Below are positions 53,201 through 61,070 of a DNA stretch of 64,000 nt, piece by piece (within the stretch, counting starts at the first letter, position 1; each line of letters opens with the position of its first letter). The translations under genes were made by a program, and so were the position numbers. The DNA is from UBA8752 sp002336475 (GTDB taxonomy: Bacteria; Bacteroidota; Bacteroidia; Flavobacteriales_D; Sanyastnellaceae): positions 2,046,001-2,110,000 of the forward strand of contig OX044365.1 in the NCBI GenBank assembly GCA_943846755.1. Direction: 5' to 3'. The notes beneath the pieces were generated by a model. The model saw only the letters and a list, made by a program, of their open reading frames with translations, was not told the DNA's origin and did no database searches.

Positions 53201-56200
53201 AGGGACTTGGACCAGTCCCCGGGTTGAACCAAGACGGCTCATTGCAGGCTCCCGAAGAGCGGTGGGGGGGCATTCAGCGGGCTTTGTTGACCACGGACTT
53301 TGAGCTTTCCAACGTGGAGTATATCCAATTCTGGGTGATGGACCCCTTCAATGACGACAGCCCCAATGACACCGGGGGCGAGCTCTACATGAACCTGGGA
53401 TCAGTGAGTGAGGACTTGCTCAACGATGGACAGTTGGCCTTTGAGAACGGACTGCCTTCTGCCAATCAACCTGCGCCAGTGGTAGAATCAAACTGGGGTG
53501 TGGTGGCCGATCCATCCACCTTCAATGTGGTCAATGCGTTTGACAACTCTACAGGAGATTACAGCCAGCAGGACGTGGGCCTCGACGGGTTGAACTCCGA
53601 AGAGGAGCAGGCGTTTTTCTCGGACTGGTTGTCGGGCTTGCAGACTGCGCTCGATCCCGATGCCTACGCTCAAATCGCACAAGACCCTTCTGCCGACGAC
53701 TTCCGTTATTTCCGTGACCCCGTGGCCCAGGCCAATGACGAGAATGTACTCGAGCGTTACCGCTTCTTTAACGGTTATGAAGGCAACAGCAGCACGGCAC
53801 AGCCTTCGGGTTATCCCATCGCTTCTACCACCTTGCCCAACACGGAGGACCTCAATGAGGACTTGACCCTGAGTTCTATTGAGAGTTATTTCCAGTACAA
53901 GGTTCCATTGCGTCCTGGCGAATTGAACGAGGCCAACATCGGACGGAATTACCTGTCAGACGTGTTGGTGGCAGACAAGACGATGCCCAACGGTGATACG
54001 CGTCAGGTGAAGTGGCTACAGTTCAAAGTGCCCATTCGGGACTTCGAGGCGCGGGTAGGAGGCATCAGCGACTTCAGGAGCATCCGGTTTATGCGGATTT
54101 TCATGAAGGGATGGAGGCAGCCTGTAACGCTGAGGTTTGCGCGCTTGGAATTGATCCGTGGTGAATGGAGAAAGTTTGAAGAGAGCCTCGCCGGTCCCCA
54201 AGAGGTCGAACCAGATGACCCTTCGGACACCCAGTTTGCGATCAGCGCGGTGAACATTGAAGAGAATGGCTACCGCCAGCCGGTCAATTATGTCACGCCT
54301 CCCGGCATTTTGCGTGAGATCAATGTGGCGACAGCGAACCAGGCACAACTCAACGAGCAGTCGCTGCAGTTGGAGGTGTGTGGACTGGAAGATGGAGATG
54401 CGCGGGCAGCCTACCGCAACATCAACTTCGACATGCGGATGTACAAGCGCCTCCGGATGTTCGTGCACGCCGAGGCAGCGCGGTTGGATGAGCCGCTGGA
54501 GTCAGATGACCTGACCTGTTTCATTCGCTTGGGTTCTGACTTCGTAGACAATTACTACGAGTACGAGATTCCGTTGCAAGTCACCCCTTGGGGCACTTCT
54601 GAGAAAACGGAGATCTGGCCGCAAGCCAATGAGATTGACCTGAGGTTTCAGGACCTCCAAACATTGAAGGTTTCCAGGCCGGTGGGCTACCCGTTGTTCC
54701 AAGAGTATGAGCGCTTGGAAGGAAATGTCCGCTTTGCGGTGCGCGGTAACCCCAACTTGGCCAATGTGGTCACGGTGATGATCGGAGTTCGCAACTCCGA
54801 CAAGGACACCAATCCGTTTGCTGCAAACGATGATGGGCAGGAGAAATGCGCCATTGTGTGGGCCAATGAGCTCCGTTTGTCTGAATTCAACGAAGAAGGT
54901 GGATGGGCAGCTACGGCACAACTGCAGGCGACTCTGAGTGACCTTGGAAACCTCAGCGTCGCGGCCAACATGTCCACTCCAGGATGGGGAGGATTGGAGC
55001 AGAGGGTGCAGGAGCGTCAGAGGGAAACCGTTCAAGGAGTCGATGCCAACACGACGTTGCAGTTGGGCAAATTCCTACCGGACTTCCTCGGGGTGCAGTT
55101 GCCGCTCTACCTGGGTTACAGCGAAACGGTGTCTACCCCACAATTTGATCCGCTTTCTCCTGACGTTGAGATTGCCGATGCCGGCTTGTCGCCTTCACGT
55201 CAGAAAAAATCCCAGCAGATTAACCGGATTCGAAGCATCAATTTCTCCAACATCAAGATTGATCCTCAGCTCGGTGGCCGGGAAAAAAACAAGGACAAGA
55301 AATCCAAAAAAGACAAGGAGGCAGAGACTGCGAAGCGCTTGGAAGGAGCTGATGAAGTGACCCAGCAGCGTGAGCTTGCAGCGCAGCGGGGAGCGGCAGG
55401 TATGGCCTCGCGTGGAGGAGGGGGCAACAAAAGCAGCGGTTTCTTTGGATTCCTGGACCCAGGAAACCTCAGTGCCAACTTCGCCTACACCGAAAACTAC
55501 CAGCGCGACATCAACACCGAATTCAACCTGCGCCGCAATTACAGAGGGGGACTTCGGTATGACTTCACCAACCGTCCAAAGGAAGTGAAGCCGTTTGCAT
55601 GGATGGGCCGTTCCAAGGCCATTCGCTGGTTGACAGACTTCAATTTCTACACTGGTTTGAAGCAGGTCTCGGTCAACATGTCCATGGACAGGACCTATGA
55701 GGCCAGCAGGGTGCGCAACAACACCGCGGAGCTTTTGGGCATTGAAACCGGCGTTCTGGTGAGCACCCAGGTGTTGAAGCAATGGAATTGGAACCGCGAC
55801 TATGTGGTCAAATGGGACCCTACCAAGAGCTTGCGATTGGACTACAATGGCCGTGCCACGGCATTGGTGGGTGAGCCCATTGGTGTGATTGACCGGAACA
55901 ATGCCGAGAGCTATGCGCAGTACCGCGATACGGTCCTGACCAACATTGAAAACTTTGGTGAGGTGACGGCCTACGACCACACCGTGACGGCGAGCTACAA
56001 GTTGCCACTGGACAAGTTCCCGCTCCTTGACTTTACGTCGGCAGATTTGCGCTACAAGGGCACCTACCGTTGGGACCGTGCACCATTCTCACAGGATTCA
56101 CTGGGCCACACCATTCAGAACAGCCGAGACATCACGCTGAACGCCCAGGCCAGCTTGAAGACGCTTTATGACAAGGTGCCATTCTTAAAGGACATCAATT

Positions 56201-57783
56201 CTGGCAAGCGCAAGCGCGAGGCCATGAAGAAGCTGGAAAAGAAAAAGAAGGAGGTGGAGAACGAGGACCGCGATGGCTTCGGCAACTTCGATGACGACGA
56301 GAAGCCCCCGTTGTACATCGACCCCATTTCTTTTGTGCTCAAGGCCATGATGTCTGTGAAGAGCGTGAACATGAGTTACTCTCGGAACGAAGGGTTGCTG
56401 TTGCCGGGACTCTCAGTAGACCGCAAGGCGCGCTACGCCGGTTTTGATGAAGCACTCGAGTCACCTGGACTTCCCTTCCTTGTGGGACACCAGAACACCG
56501 ACCTTCAGGGAAATCGGACTGGAGATTTCGCATTGGATGCGGCTGACCGAGGTTGGTTGTCTGCGAATCCCAACCAAAACCAAACGTATCAGGAGAACTA
56601 CACAGCTACGCTCAATTTGCGCGCCCAGCTCGAGCCGATTGACGATTTGAAAATTGACCTGGATGCGAGCAGGACCGAGAGCCGCAACCAACAGAGTTTC
56701 TTCCGGTTTGACGATGCGTTGGGCGACTGGCAATTCGAATCGCCCCAAGACGGGGGAAACTTTACCTCTACGATCATGACGTGGGGTACAGCCTTTGTGG
56801 AGGACGACGAGACGTTCGATAGCGAGACGTGGCGGAACTTCAAGTTGGCCAGGCTCGACATGAGTGAACGGCTCAATGCGTCGAGCTACAACCTGCCCGA
56901 CAGCGAGCCTACGGGCTACTATTCCGGATGGGGCCCTACGAATGCAGCGGTGACCATTCCCGCATTCATCGCCGCATACACAGGCCAAGAATCGGACCAG
57001 GTGGCGCTGGACCCGTTCAAGACCAAGCTTGCTCCGAACTGGAGGGTGAGCTATGACGGGTTGTCAAAAGGAAACCTGTTCAAGAACCGGATAAAGCGCT
57101 TCACATTGAACCACAGTTACAGGTCCACGATGTCGACTTCTTACGTGACCAACCTGAGCTACGAGCAGAACGACATCGGTCTGCCCTCGACGGGCGACGT
57201 CGTCGGCAACTGGGTCAATGAGCGTCAATACAATCAGGTGACCATTTCCGAGCAAATGTCGCCCCTCATTGGTGTTGACATCACGCTGAAGGCGCGCGGC
57301 AAGAATGAGCCTCAGATCAAGGTGGAAATGCGGCGTGACCGGACCATCAACTTCGGATTGACCAACAACCAGATCACTGAGACCAAGAGCAGCGCCCTTG
57401 TGATTGGAACCGGGTACCGCATCGCCAATGTGCCCAACCCGTTCTTGCGCACACGTGGCAAGCTTCCCATTCAGATGCTGAAGGAAACCGACGTGGTGCT
57501 GAGGCTCGACATTACCGTCAGGGACAATGCCACCATCATCCGAAAGTTGGATCCATTTGCCCCGACGGCAGGTGGTCCTGCAGGAGTGGACAACCGAGAG
57601 AACCAGGTGACTGCAGGTCAAAAAGTGGCCAGCATCAAATTCAGTGCAGACTTGGAGGTTTCGAGGAAATTGATCCTGCAGGCCTTCTTTGACGAGCAGC
57701 TGACCCGTCCCAAGGTGTCGACCAGCTTTGCTACAACCAACGTGAAAAGCGGCATTGCGCTGCGCTTCAATCTCACGCAATAA
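50290..57783 (+). CDS. sprA: T9SS translocon protein SprA
   Basis: A 2497-residue outer membrane protein. In T9SS SprA forms the very large (36-strand) barrel through which cargo leaves the cell. Visible features are a signal peptide (GLLFVLGLMPLMTRAQ), repeated beta-strand stretches such as GDKINLGTNYNTEATFDFEN and KMIGTRFDYSPSQ-like segments, FVDDFEGSQ-type loops (YIDDFEGSQSAIDIRSW), a basic stretch near residue 1660 rich in Lys, and the final aromatic-rich strand (SGIALRFNLT). Length and gene order fit SprA of flavobacteria. ATG 50290 was chosen; a TTG at 50275 overlapping ruvA is possible. The giant proteins and other T9SS cargo in this window would be its substrates. Confidence 0.95.
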   Translation: MTICNDVAIQAFRRPHLTWWGRCLGLLFVLGLMPLMTRAQSDSLELPLPHGEDLPNPVETPGGVSLDFPDVIDYGVDYDENSGQYVVRQRLGDTLDFRNPTFLTLDEFLEYNIDENLSEFWTEMQQEVDDEERGFAPKLTIDSELFETIFGSNEIEIKPQGSAELNFGVRYSRTENPRLAERDRAITTFDFDQRIQLSIDGSIGDKINLGTNYNTEATFDFENQMNIGFQGEEDDILKNIEAGNISMPLQSTLIQGSQSLFGTKLETQWGKVYNTTVFSQQKGERKEIEVEGGAQTQEFDIRADDYEANRHYFLSQYFRNEYDNALQSLPVVNSGARITRIEVYAVNTQANTQDVRNVLAFTDIGEHPDYISSDLPIADITNDPNIGINLNRAPNNGNNDIFFDMTGDPNVMGFSGAGAAIASYVGTDGSPIYDQGIHYERVGNARRLAPTEFTYNDRLGFISLRQSLNNAEVLAVAYEYTLNGETYQVGTLSQDGYAAPGALVLKMLKSSVTRVSLENGDVAPLWDLMMKNVYSLGAFGLSSEDFRIGVWYNDPSTGVDLNYIPRAPLEGELLIQVLGMDRIDINGQLQPDGVYDFVDNAATQGGTMNSQNGRVFLPSVEPFGKSLRDQIESRVSDPDLAQSLIQTIVFQPLYDSTKTAAQQIPSLNRFRIKGQYQSQVSSEIMLNALNIPEGSVTVTSGGARLIENQDYTVDYNLGRVRIINDGLLESGQPIRVSLESNSLFNIQTKTMIGTRFDYSPSQDLAMGATFLNLRERPLTQKVNIGDEPVNNTIMGADFTYSRSSQFLTDMIDKLPFIKASAPSNINLSAEAAYLIPGHSRAVGKEGNAYIDDFEGSQSAIDIRSWTQWSLASTPKLQPSLFPEADVEDSLLFNYNRARLNWYTIDPSFFGGGLQDGQVDLDVRSNHLMRLVENKEVFPNRQLPLGTPENLPTFDLSFDPTVRGPYNYVPAEGLGPVPGLNQDGSLQAPEERWGGIQRALLTTDFELSNVEYIQFWVMDPFNDDSPNDTGGELYMNLGSVSEDLLNDGQLAFENGLPSANQPAPVVESNWGVVADPSTFNVVNAFDNSTGDYSQQDVGLDGLNSEEEQAFFSDWLSGLQTALDPDAYAQIAQDPSADDFRYFRDPVAQANDENVLERYRFFNGYEGNSSTAQPSGYPIASTTLPNTEDLNEDLTLSSIESYFQYKVPLRPGELNEANIGRNYLSDVLVADKTMPNGDTRQVKWLQFKVPIRDFEARVGGISDFRSIRFMRIFMKGWRQPVTLRFARLELIRGEWRKFEESLAGPQEVEPDDPSDTQFAISAVNIEENGYRQPVNYVTPPGILREINVATANQAQLNEQSLQLEVCGLEDGDARAAYRNINFDMRMYKRLRMFVHAEAARLDEPLESDDLTCFIRLGSDFVDNYYEYEIPLQVTPWGTSEKTEIWPQANEIDLRFQDLQTLKVSRPVGYPLFQEYERLEGNVRFAVRGNPNLANVVTVMIGVRNSDKDTNPFAANDDGQEKCAIVWANELRLSEFNEEGGWAATAQLQATLSDLGNLSVAANMSTPGWGGLEQRVQERQRETVQGVDANTTLQLGKFLPDFLGVQLPLYLGYSETVSTPQFDPLSPDVEIADAGLSPSRQKKSQQINRIRSINFSNIKIDPQLGGREKNKDKKSKKDKEAETAKRLEGADEVTQQRELAAQRGAAGMASRGGGGNKSSGFFGFLDPGNLSANFAYTENYQRDINTEFNLRRNYRGGLRYDFTNRPKEVKPFAWMGRSKAIRWLTDFNFYTGLKQVSVNMSMDRTYEASRVRNNTAELLGIETGVLVSTQVLKQWNWNRDYVVKWDPTKSLRLDYNGRATALVGEPIGVIDRNNAESYAQYRDTVLTNIENFGEVTAYDHTVTASYKLPLDKFPLLDFTSADLRYKGTYRWDRAPFSQDSLGHTIQNSRDITLNAQASLKTLYDKVPFLKDINSGKRKREAMKKLEKKKKEVENEDRDGFGNFDDDEKPPLYIDPISFVLKAMMSVKSVNMSYSRNEGLLLPGLSVDRKARYAGFDEALESPGLPFLVGHQNTDLQGNRTGDFALDAADRGWLSANPNQNQTYQENYTATLNLRAQLEPIDDLKIDLDASRTESRNQQSFFRFDDALGDWQFESPQDGGNFTSTIMTWGTAFVEDDETFDSETWRNFKLARLDMSERLNASSYNLPDSEPTGYYSGWGPTNAAVTIPAFIAAYTGQESDQVALDPFKTKLAPNWRVSYDGLSKGNLFKNRIKRFTLNHSYRSTMSTSYVTNLSYEQNDIGLPSTGDVVGNWVNERQYNQVTISEQMSPLIGVDITLKARGKNEPQIKVEMRRDRTINFGLTNNQITETKSSALVIGTGYRIANVPNPFLRTRGKLPIQMLKETDVVLRLDITVRDNATIIRKLDPFAPTAGGPAGVDNRENQVTAGQKVASIKFSADLEVSRKLILQAFFDEQLTRPKVSTSFATTNVKSGIALRFNLTQ

Positions 57784-57821
57784 ATCCCGCAAGAGATGCG
57801 CGGCTGTTTTACATTGCGGCC

Positions 57822-58199
57822 ATGAACATCCCTCAGGAACTCCGCTATTCCAAGGACCACGAATGGGTGCGCGTCGAGGGTGACGTGGCCACTGTGGGCA
57901 TCACGGATTTTGCCCAATCAGAATTGGGCGACATCGTCTTTGTCGAAGTTGAAACCGAGGATGAAACCTTGGATGTGGACGCCGTTTTTGGAACGATTGA
58001 AGCCGTGAAAACGGTCAGCGATATGTTTATGCCCATCGCAGGAACGGTGATGGAGCTGAACGCCGAACTCGAAGACAATCCCGCCTTGATCAATGAGGAT
58101 CCCTACGGCGCAGGTTGGGTCGTTAAGATCAAACTGCACGGGGAACCTAACATGGGCCACTTGTTGACGGCCGAGGCTTATGCCGCGGAGGTCGGCTGA
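57822..58199 (+). CDS. gcvH: Glycine cleavage system H protein
   Basis: The 125-residue lipoyl carrier protein has the lipoylation site at Lys63 in GTIEAVKTVSDMF and the family stretches YSKDHEWVRVEG, VGITDFAQSELGDIVFVE and NEDPYGAGWVVKI. It shuttles the aminomethyl group between the P, T and L proteins of glycine cleavage; those genes are not in this window. It lies 38 bases after sprA, in the order sprA-gcvH-vanZ-tonB seen in other flavobacteria, and overlaps the VanZ-like gene by 20 bases. Confidence 0.96.
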   Translation: MNIPQELRYSKDHEWVRVEGDVATVGITDFAQSELGDIVFVEVETEDETLDVDAVFGTIEAVKTVSDMFMPIAGTVMELNAELEDNPALINEDPYGAGWVVKIKLHGEPNMGHLLTAEAYAAEVG

Positions 58200-58611
58200 A
58201 ACCCGAAGTCAAGCCCGATGGCGCCGCGCCTTTCCTACGGTTTGTTTGGGTTTGGCGGTGGTGGCTTTGCATGCCATGCCGGGTGGTGAATTGGGCGCAC
58301 ACGACTGGTGGATGAATTGGCGCTTGGACACCGTGTTGCATGCGGGACTCTTCGCTGTTTTTGGAACTTCTGCCCTAATTGCGCTCCGAAAAGGTGGTGG
58401 TGCAGGTGCCGCTTGCCGCCATGCATGGTGGTGGGTCATCGCTGGAGGCATGATTTTGGCGGGAATTTTAGAAGCAGCCCAAGGGCTTGTATTCCCCGGT
58501 AGGGGCAGTGATCCTTGGGATTTGGCAGCAGATTTCTTGGGGCTGTGCATTTCCGGTTTCGCATTTCGGGCATTGTATTTGATGTGGCCTATTGGTAAGA
58601 AACCCCTTTGA
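58180..58611 (+). CDS. VanZ-like membrane protein
   Basis: The 143-residue protein has four membrane segments (about 18-32, 52-68, 83-102 and 118-135) and the VanZ-type marks DTVLHAGLFAVFG and a late EAAQGLVFPGRGSDPWDLAADFLG element, split here as EAAQGLVFPGR and DPWDLAADFLG. VanZ-like proteins are small membrane proteins of poorly known task; no antibiotic resistance is implied. It starts inside gcvH and ends 45 bases before tonB. Confidence 0.85.
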   Translation: MPRRSAETRSQARWRRAFPTVCLGLAVVALHAMPGGELGAHDWWMNWRLDTVLHAGLFAVFGTSALIALRKGGGAGAACRHAWWWVIAGGMILAGILEAAQGLVFPGRGSDPWDLAADFLGLCISGFAFRALYLMWPIGKKPL

Positions 58612-58619
58612 TTAATTTG
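58592..58619 (+). promoter_or_regulatory. Putative tonB promoter
   Basis: TTG at 58592-58594 and TTAATTTG at 58612-58619 (7 of 8 to TAnnTTTG) are 17 bases apart, within the Bacteroidetes range. The -7 box lies just past the VanZ-like stop and 37 bases before the tonB start. Confidence 0.4.
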
Positions 58620-58656
58620 GCCCTTCGAAAAGCAAGGCCCAGCAACACCTCCTTTC

Positions 58657-59364
58657 ATGCAGCCACGCAAGACACCACAAGCTGATCTCGAAAACAAACG
58701 GGGGACCTGGAGGTCCATCGGATTTGTTTCGGTGCTCTCTCTGCTCCTCGCCGCTCTGGCATGGACCAGCTACGATGTAAACATCATTCGGGCCCTCGAT
58801 TTTGAGGTCGACCTCCTCGAGGACGAGGTCATCCCAGTGAATGTGATTCCCCCTCCCCCTCCACCACCACCTCCGCAACAGACGACGGTGATTGAAATCG
58901 TGGATGACGAAGAAGAAATCGAAGAGGAGCTTGTCATTGAGGACATCGAAATCGACGAGGACACTGAAATCGAGATCATCGAGGTCGAAGAAGAGGAAGT
59001 GGAAGAAGAAGACATTCCCTTCATGATTGTAGAGGACATGCCTGGCTTTGGCCCTTGCAAAAGCAAGACGGGCACCGAGCGTGACCAATGCACCCAGTTG
59101 GAGATCATCAAATACGTGAGCTCCAACACCAAGTACCCTCCCATCGCCAAAGATGCGGGAATCCAGGGTACGGTTTTCGTCTACTTTGTTGTAGGAAAGG
59201 ACGGCAAGGTGAGAGAGGGCAGGGTGCTTCGCCCGGTGGACCCTCGACTGGATGCTGAAGCCCTTCGCGTGGTGAGTTCGCTGCCGGACTTTGAGCCTGG
59301 ACGACAGCAGGGCAAGCCGGTGAGTGTTCAGTACACCATCCCAGTAAAGTTCATCATCCGTTGA
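58657..59364 (+). CDS. tonB: TonB-family energy transducer with acidic linker
   Basis: A 235-residue protein with one N-terminal membrane helix (about 21-37, IGFVSVLSLLLAALAW), a short poly-proline run (nine prolines), a very acidic Glu/Asp/Ile-rich linker of about 45 residues instead of the usual Pro/Lys spacer, and a C-terminal TonB domain (about 145-235: YPPIAKDAGIQGTVFVYFVV, then LRPVDPRLDAEALRVVSSLPDFEPG and YTIPVKFII, each seen as separate pieces). It passes proton-motive force to outer membrane receptors. The cysteine pair in CKSKTGTERDQC may form a disulfide. It converges with pnuC with only 6 bases between. Confidence 0.92.
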   Translation: MQPRKTPQADLENKRGTWRSIGFVSVLSLLLAALAWTSYDVNIIRALDFEVDLLEDEVIPVNVIPPPPPPPPPQQTTVIEIVDDEEEIEEELVIEDIEIDEDTEIEIIEVEEEEVEEEDIPFMIVEDMPGFGPCKSKTGTERDQCTQLEIIKYVSSNTKYPPIAKDAGIQGTVFVYFVVGKDGKVREGRVLRPVDPRLDAEALRVVSSLPDFEPGRQQGKPVSVQYTIPVKFIIR

Positions 59365-59370
59365 TGGGAC

Positions 59371-59931
59371 TTACCCGTTAAACCAACCCATAATGGCCAT
59401 CGCGAGATAGATGGCGTAGAGCGCGGCCCCCATTGGAAGGCCGCGCTTTGCGTAGAGGTAAACGGCGGCAGCATCGATGGCGATCCAGTAAGCCCAGTTG
59501 GCATGGTGGTTGTTGACCATCAACCAAGTGGCCCAAAGGCTGAACACTGTGGTAAAGGCGTCCCAGCCTGGCAATGCACTTGTGGTGCGCTTGCGCAAAA
59601 TGCGGGCGAGCAACAAGGTGAACAGTGCCGCAGTTGCAGTGGCGGTTAAATGAAACCCTGCGGTGGCTTCTTGTGGGGTCCAATCTTGTGGGCTTCCAGA
59701 CAGCCAAGCGCCGTAGAACGCAAAGGCGACATAGAACCCTTGCAAGGCCGCTTCGGCCTGGATGTTGCGCTGCCAACACAGCCATGCGAGCAGGCCTGAC
59801 CCAAGGGCTGCTGGAACAAAGCACCACGGTGTCCATCCTTGGATATAGCCCCACGTATATGCAAGGCTGAGCAAAACGGCCGCTGCTTCCATCCAGCGCT
59901 GCTTGGTGTTGGAAGGGTTCACAATGGGCAA
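59371..59931 (-). CDS. pnuC: PnuC-family nicotinamide riboside transporter
   Basis: The 186-residue membrane protein has about seven short hydrophobic segments and PnuC marks: an early WxxW-rich part (TWGYIQGWTPW), QGFYVAFAFYGAW, and the C-terminal order AYWIAIDAAAVYLYAKRGLP...ALYAIYLAMAIMGW, given here in pieces. PnuC carries nicotinamide riboside by facilitated diffusion, driven by phosphorylation inside the cell. The NadR-like kinase gene just upstream, overlapping by 13 bases, fits that mechanism. Confidence 0.88.
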   Translation of the reverse strand: MPIVNPSNTKQRWMEAAAVLLSLAYTWGYIQGWTPWCFVPAALGSGLLAWLCWQRNIQAEAALQGFYVAFAFYGAWLSGSPQDWTPQEATAGFHLTATATAALFTLLLARILRKRTTSALPGWDAFTTVFSLWATWLMVNNHHANWAYWIAIDAAAVYLYAKRGLPMGAALYAIYLAMAIMGWFNG

Positions 59932-60467
59932 TGTTTGTGAATGAAGTCCAGGGCCTGTTGAAGTCGCCCGGAAGGTTCCTCAGGTGGGAGCTCGGAAAAG
60001 GGAAGCTCCATGCGGATGAGCCTCTTGCGGTAGGCGCCTTCGAGGTTCACCCGGTCTGCGTAAACGGGCATGTTGCGGAGTGGATCAGGCTCCCATCTAG
60101 GCAGGGTTTGACACAGCAGATGGAGTTGGGCCTGCTTCATGGCGAATTCGGCTCCTTCTAGGCCTTTTCCAAAGGCATGTTGTGACCACATGTCGAGCAC
60201 CAATCCACCGGTGTCGCATAGAATCCCTTTCTCGGCGGTGGACAGGAGCTTCACCAGGCTGTGGTTGAATTGCTCCAGCATCTGCTGAAGGTGCGTCTGG
60301 TCTGCGTTTCCCTCGAGTACGCGCTTGTCGGTTCGTGCCGCCTCTGGAATCAAGTCCCACTGCAAGGCTGCCGCCAAACCTTCTGAAAGGGTTGTTTTGC
60401 CGGCGTTTTCAACCCCTGTTAAAATGACCACGGGAACGCGGTTCAGTCGTTGAATTGACATTGGCAA
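59919..60467 (-). CDS. NadR-like ribosylnicotinamide kinase
   Basis: A 182-residue P-loop kinase-like protein with GVENAGKTTLSEGLAA near residue 17, an ILCDTGGLVLDMW Walker-B-like strand, and the late NadR-type order VYADRVNLEGAYRKRL...PPEEPSGRLQQALDFI. It corresponds to the C-terminal domain of NadR, which phosphorylates nicotinamide riboside to NMN. The nucleotidyl transferase domain of full NadR is absent. It overlaps the LRR gene by 25 bases and pnuC by 13 bases; an ATG at 60461 is an equally good start. Confidence 0.82.
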   Translation of the reverse strand: MPMSIQRLNRVPVVILTGVENAGKTTLSEGLAAALQWDLIPEAARTDKRVLEGNADQTHLQQMLEQFNHSLVKLLSTAEKGILCDTGGLVLDMWSQHAFGKGLEGAEFAMKQAQLHLLCQTLPRWEPDPLRNMPVYADRVNLEGAYRKRLIRMELPFSELPPEEPSGRLQQALDFIHKHCPL

Positions 60468-61063
60468 GGGGGACTAAATGACAACCGCCGGCCCGGCAAC
60501 AGTTCTCTTACCCAGATTTGCTCATCCACCGACATTTCGTTGTTGAGCAGGTCGAGCTCTTCCAAAAATGCGAGGTGGCTTAAGGAGGGGGGGAAATGGC
60601 CGATGACATTCGACCAGAGCAACAACCTCTCAAGCTTTACCAAGGCGTCAATGTCCTCAGGAATCCCTTCGATTTCGTTGTCGGAGAGGTCCAACTCCCT
60701 CAAGTTGGAGAGGTTCAGCAAGCCTTGTGGAATGTTGGTGAGTTTGTTGCCGCGTATGCTGAGCCTTTCCAAATGCTCAAACTCCCCAATCCAAGGAGGC
60801 AGGCTGTCGATTTTGTTTTTGTCGAGGACGATTTCTCTCAACTGCCGGAACCTTCTCAGCCTCACATCAACGTCTTTCCACTTGCGTTTTGTAAGGTGCA
60901 GGCGCCACACCTGTTCAGGGCGTTGAAGTGCCGCATCGTAGTCCGTCCAAACCTTTGCTGTATCCCAGGGGACACTGGACTGCGCCGACACATGGTAAGG
61001 CCCAAGGCACATGGACAGCACGGTGAGTGCCATGCCCAAAGAGGGGGCCAAGAGCCTGTTCAT
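60443..61063 (-). CDS. Exported leucine-rich repeat protein
   Basis: The 206-residue protein has a signal peptide (LAPSLGMALTVLSMCLG...VSA) and about five leucine-rich repeats of 23 residues (about 70-190): LREIVLDKNKIDSLPPWI, LERLSIRGNKLTNIPQGL, LRELDLSDNEIEGIPEDI, LERLLLWSNVIGHFPPSL and LEELDLLNNEMS. These form a short protein-binding solenoid outside the cytoplasm. No sorting domain is seen. ATG 61063 gives the signal peptide. It lies 7 bases after ribF and overlaps the NadR-like gene, an unusual place for an LRR protein. Confidence 0.82.
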   Translation of the reverse strand: MNRLLAPSLGMALTVLSMCLGPYHVSAQSSVPWDTAKVWTDYDAALQRPEQVWRLHLTKRKWKDVDVRLRRFRQLREIVLDKNKIDSLPPWIGEFEHLERLSIRGNKLTNIPQGLLNLSNLRELDLSDNEIEGIPEDIDALVKLERLLLWSNVIGHFPPSLSHLAFLEELDLLNNEMSVDEQIWVRELLPGRRLSFSPPCQCQFND

Positions 61064-61070
61064 GTTGTGA

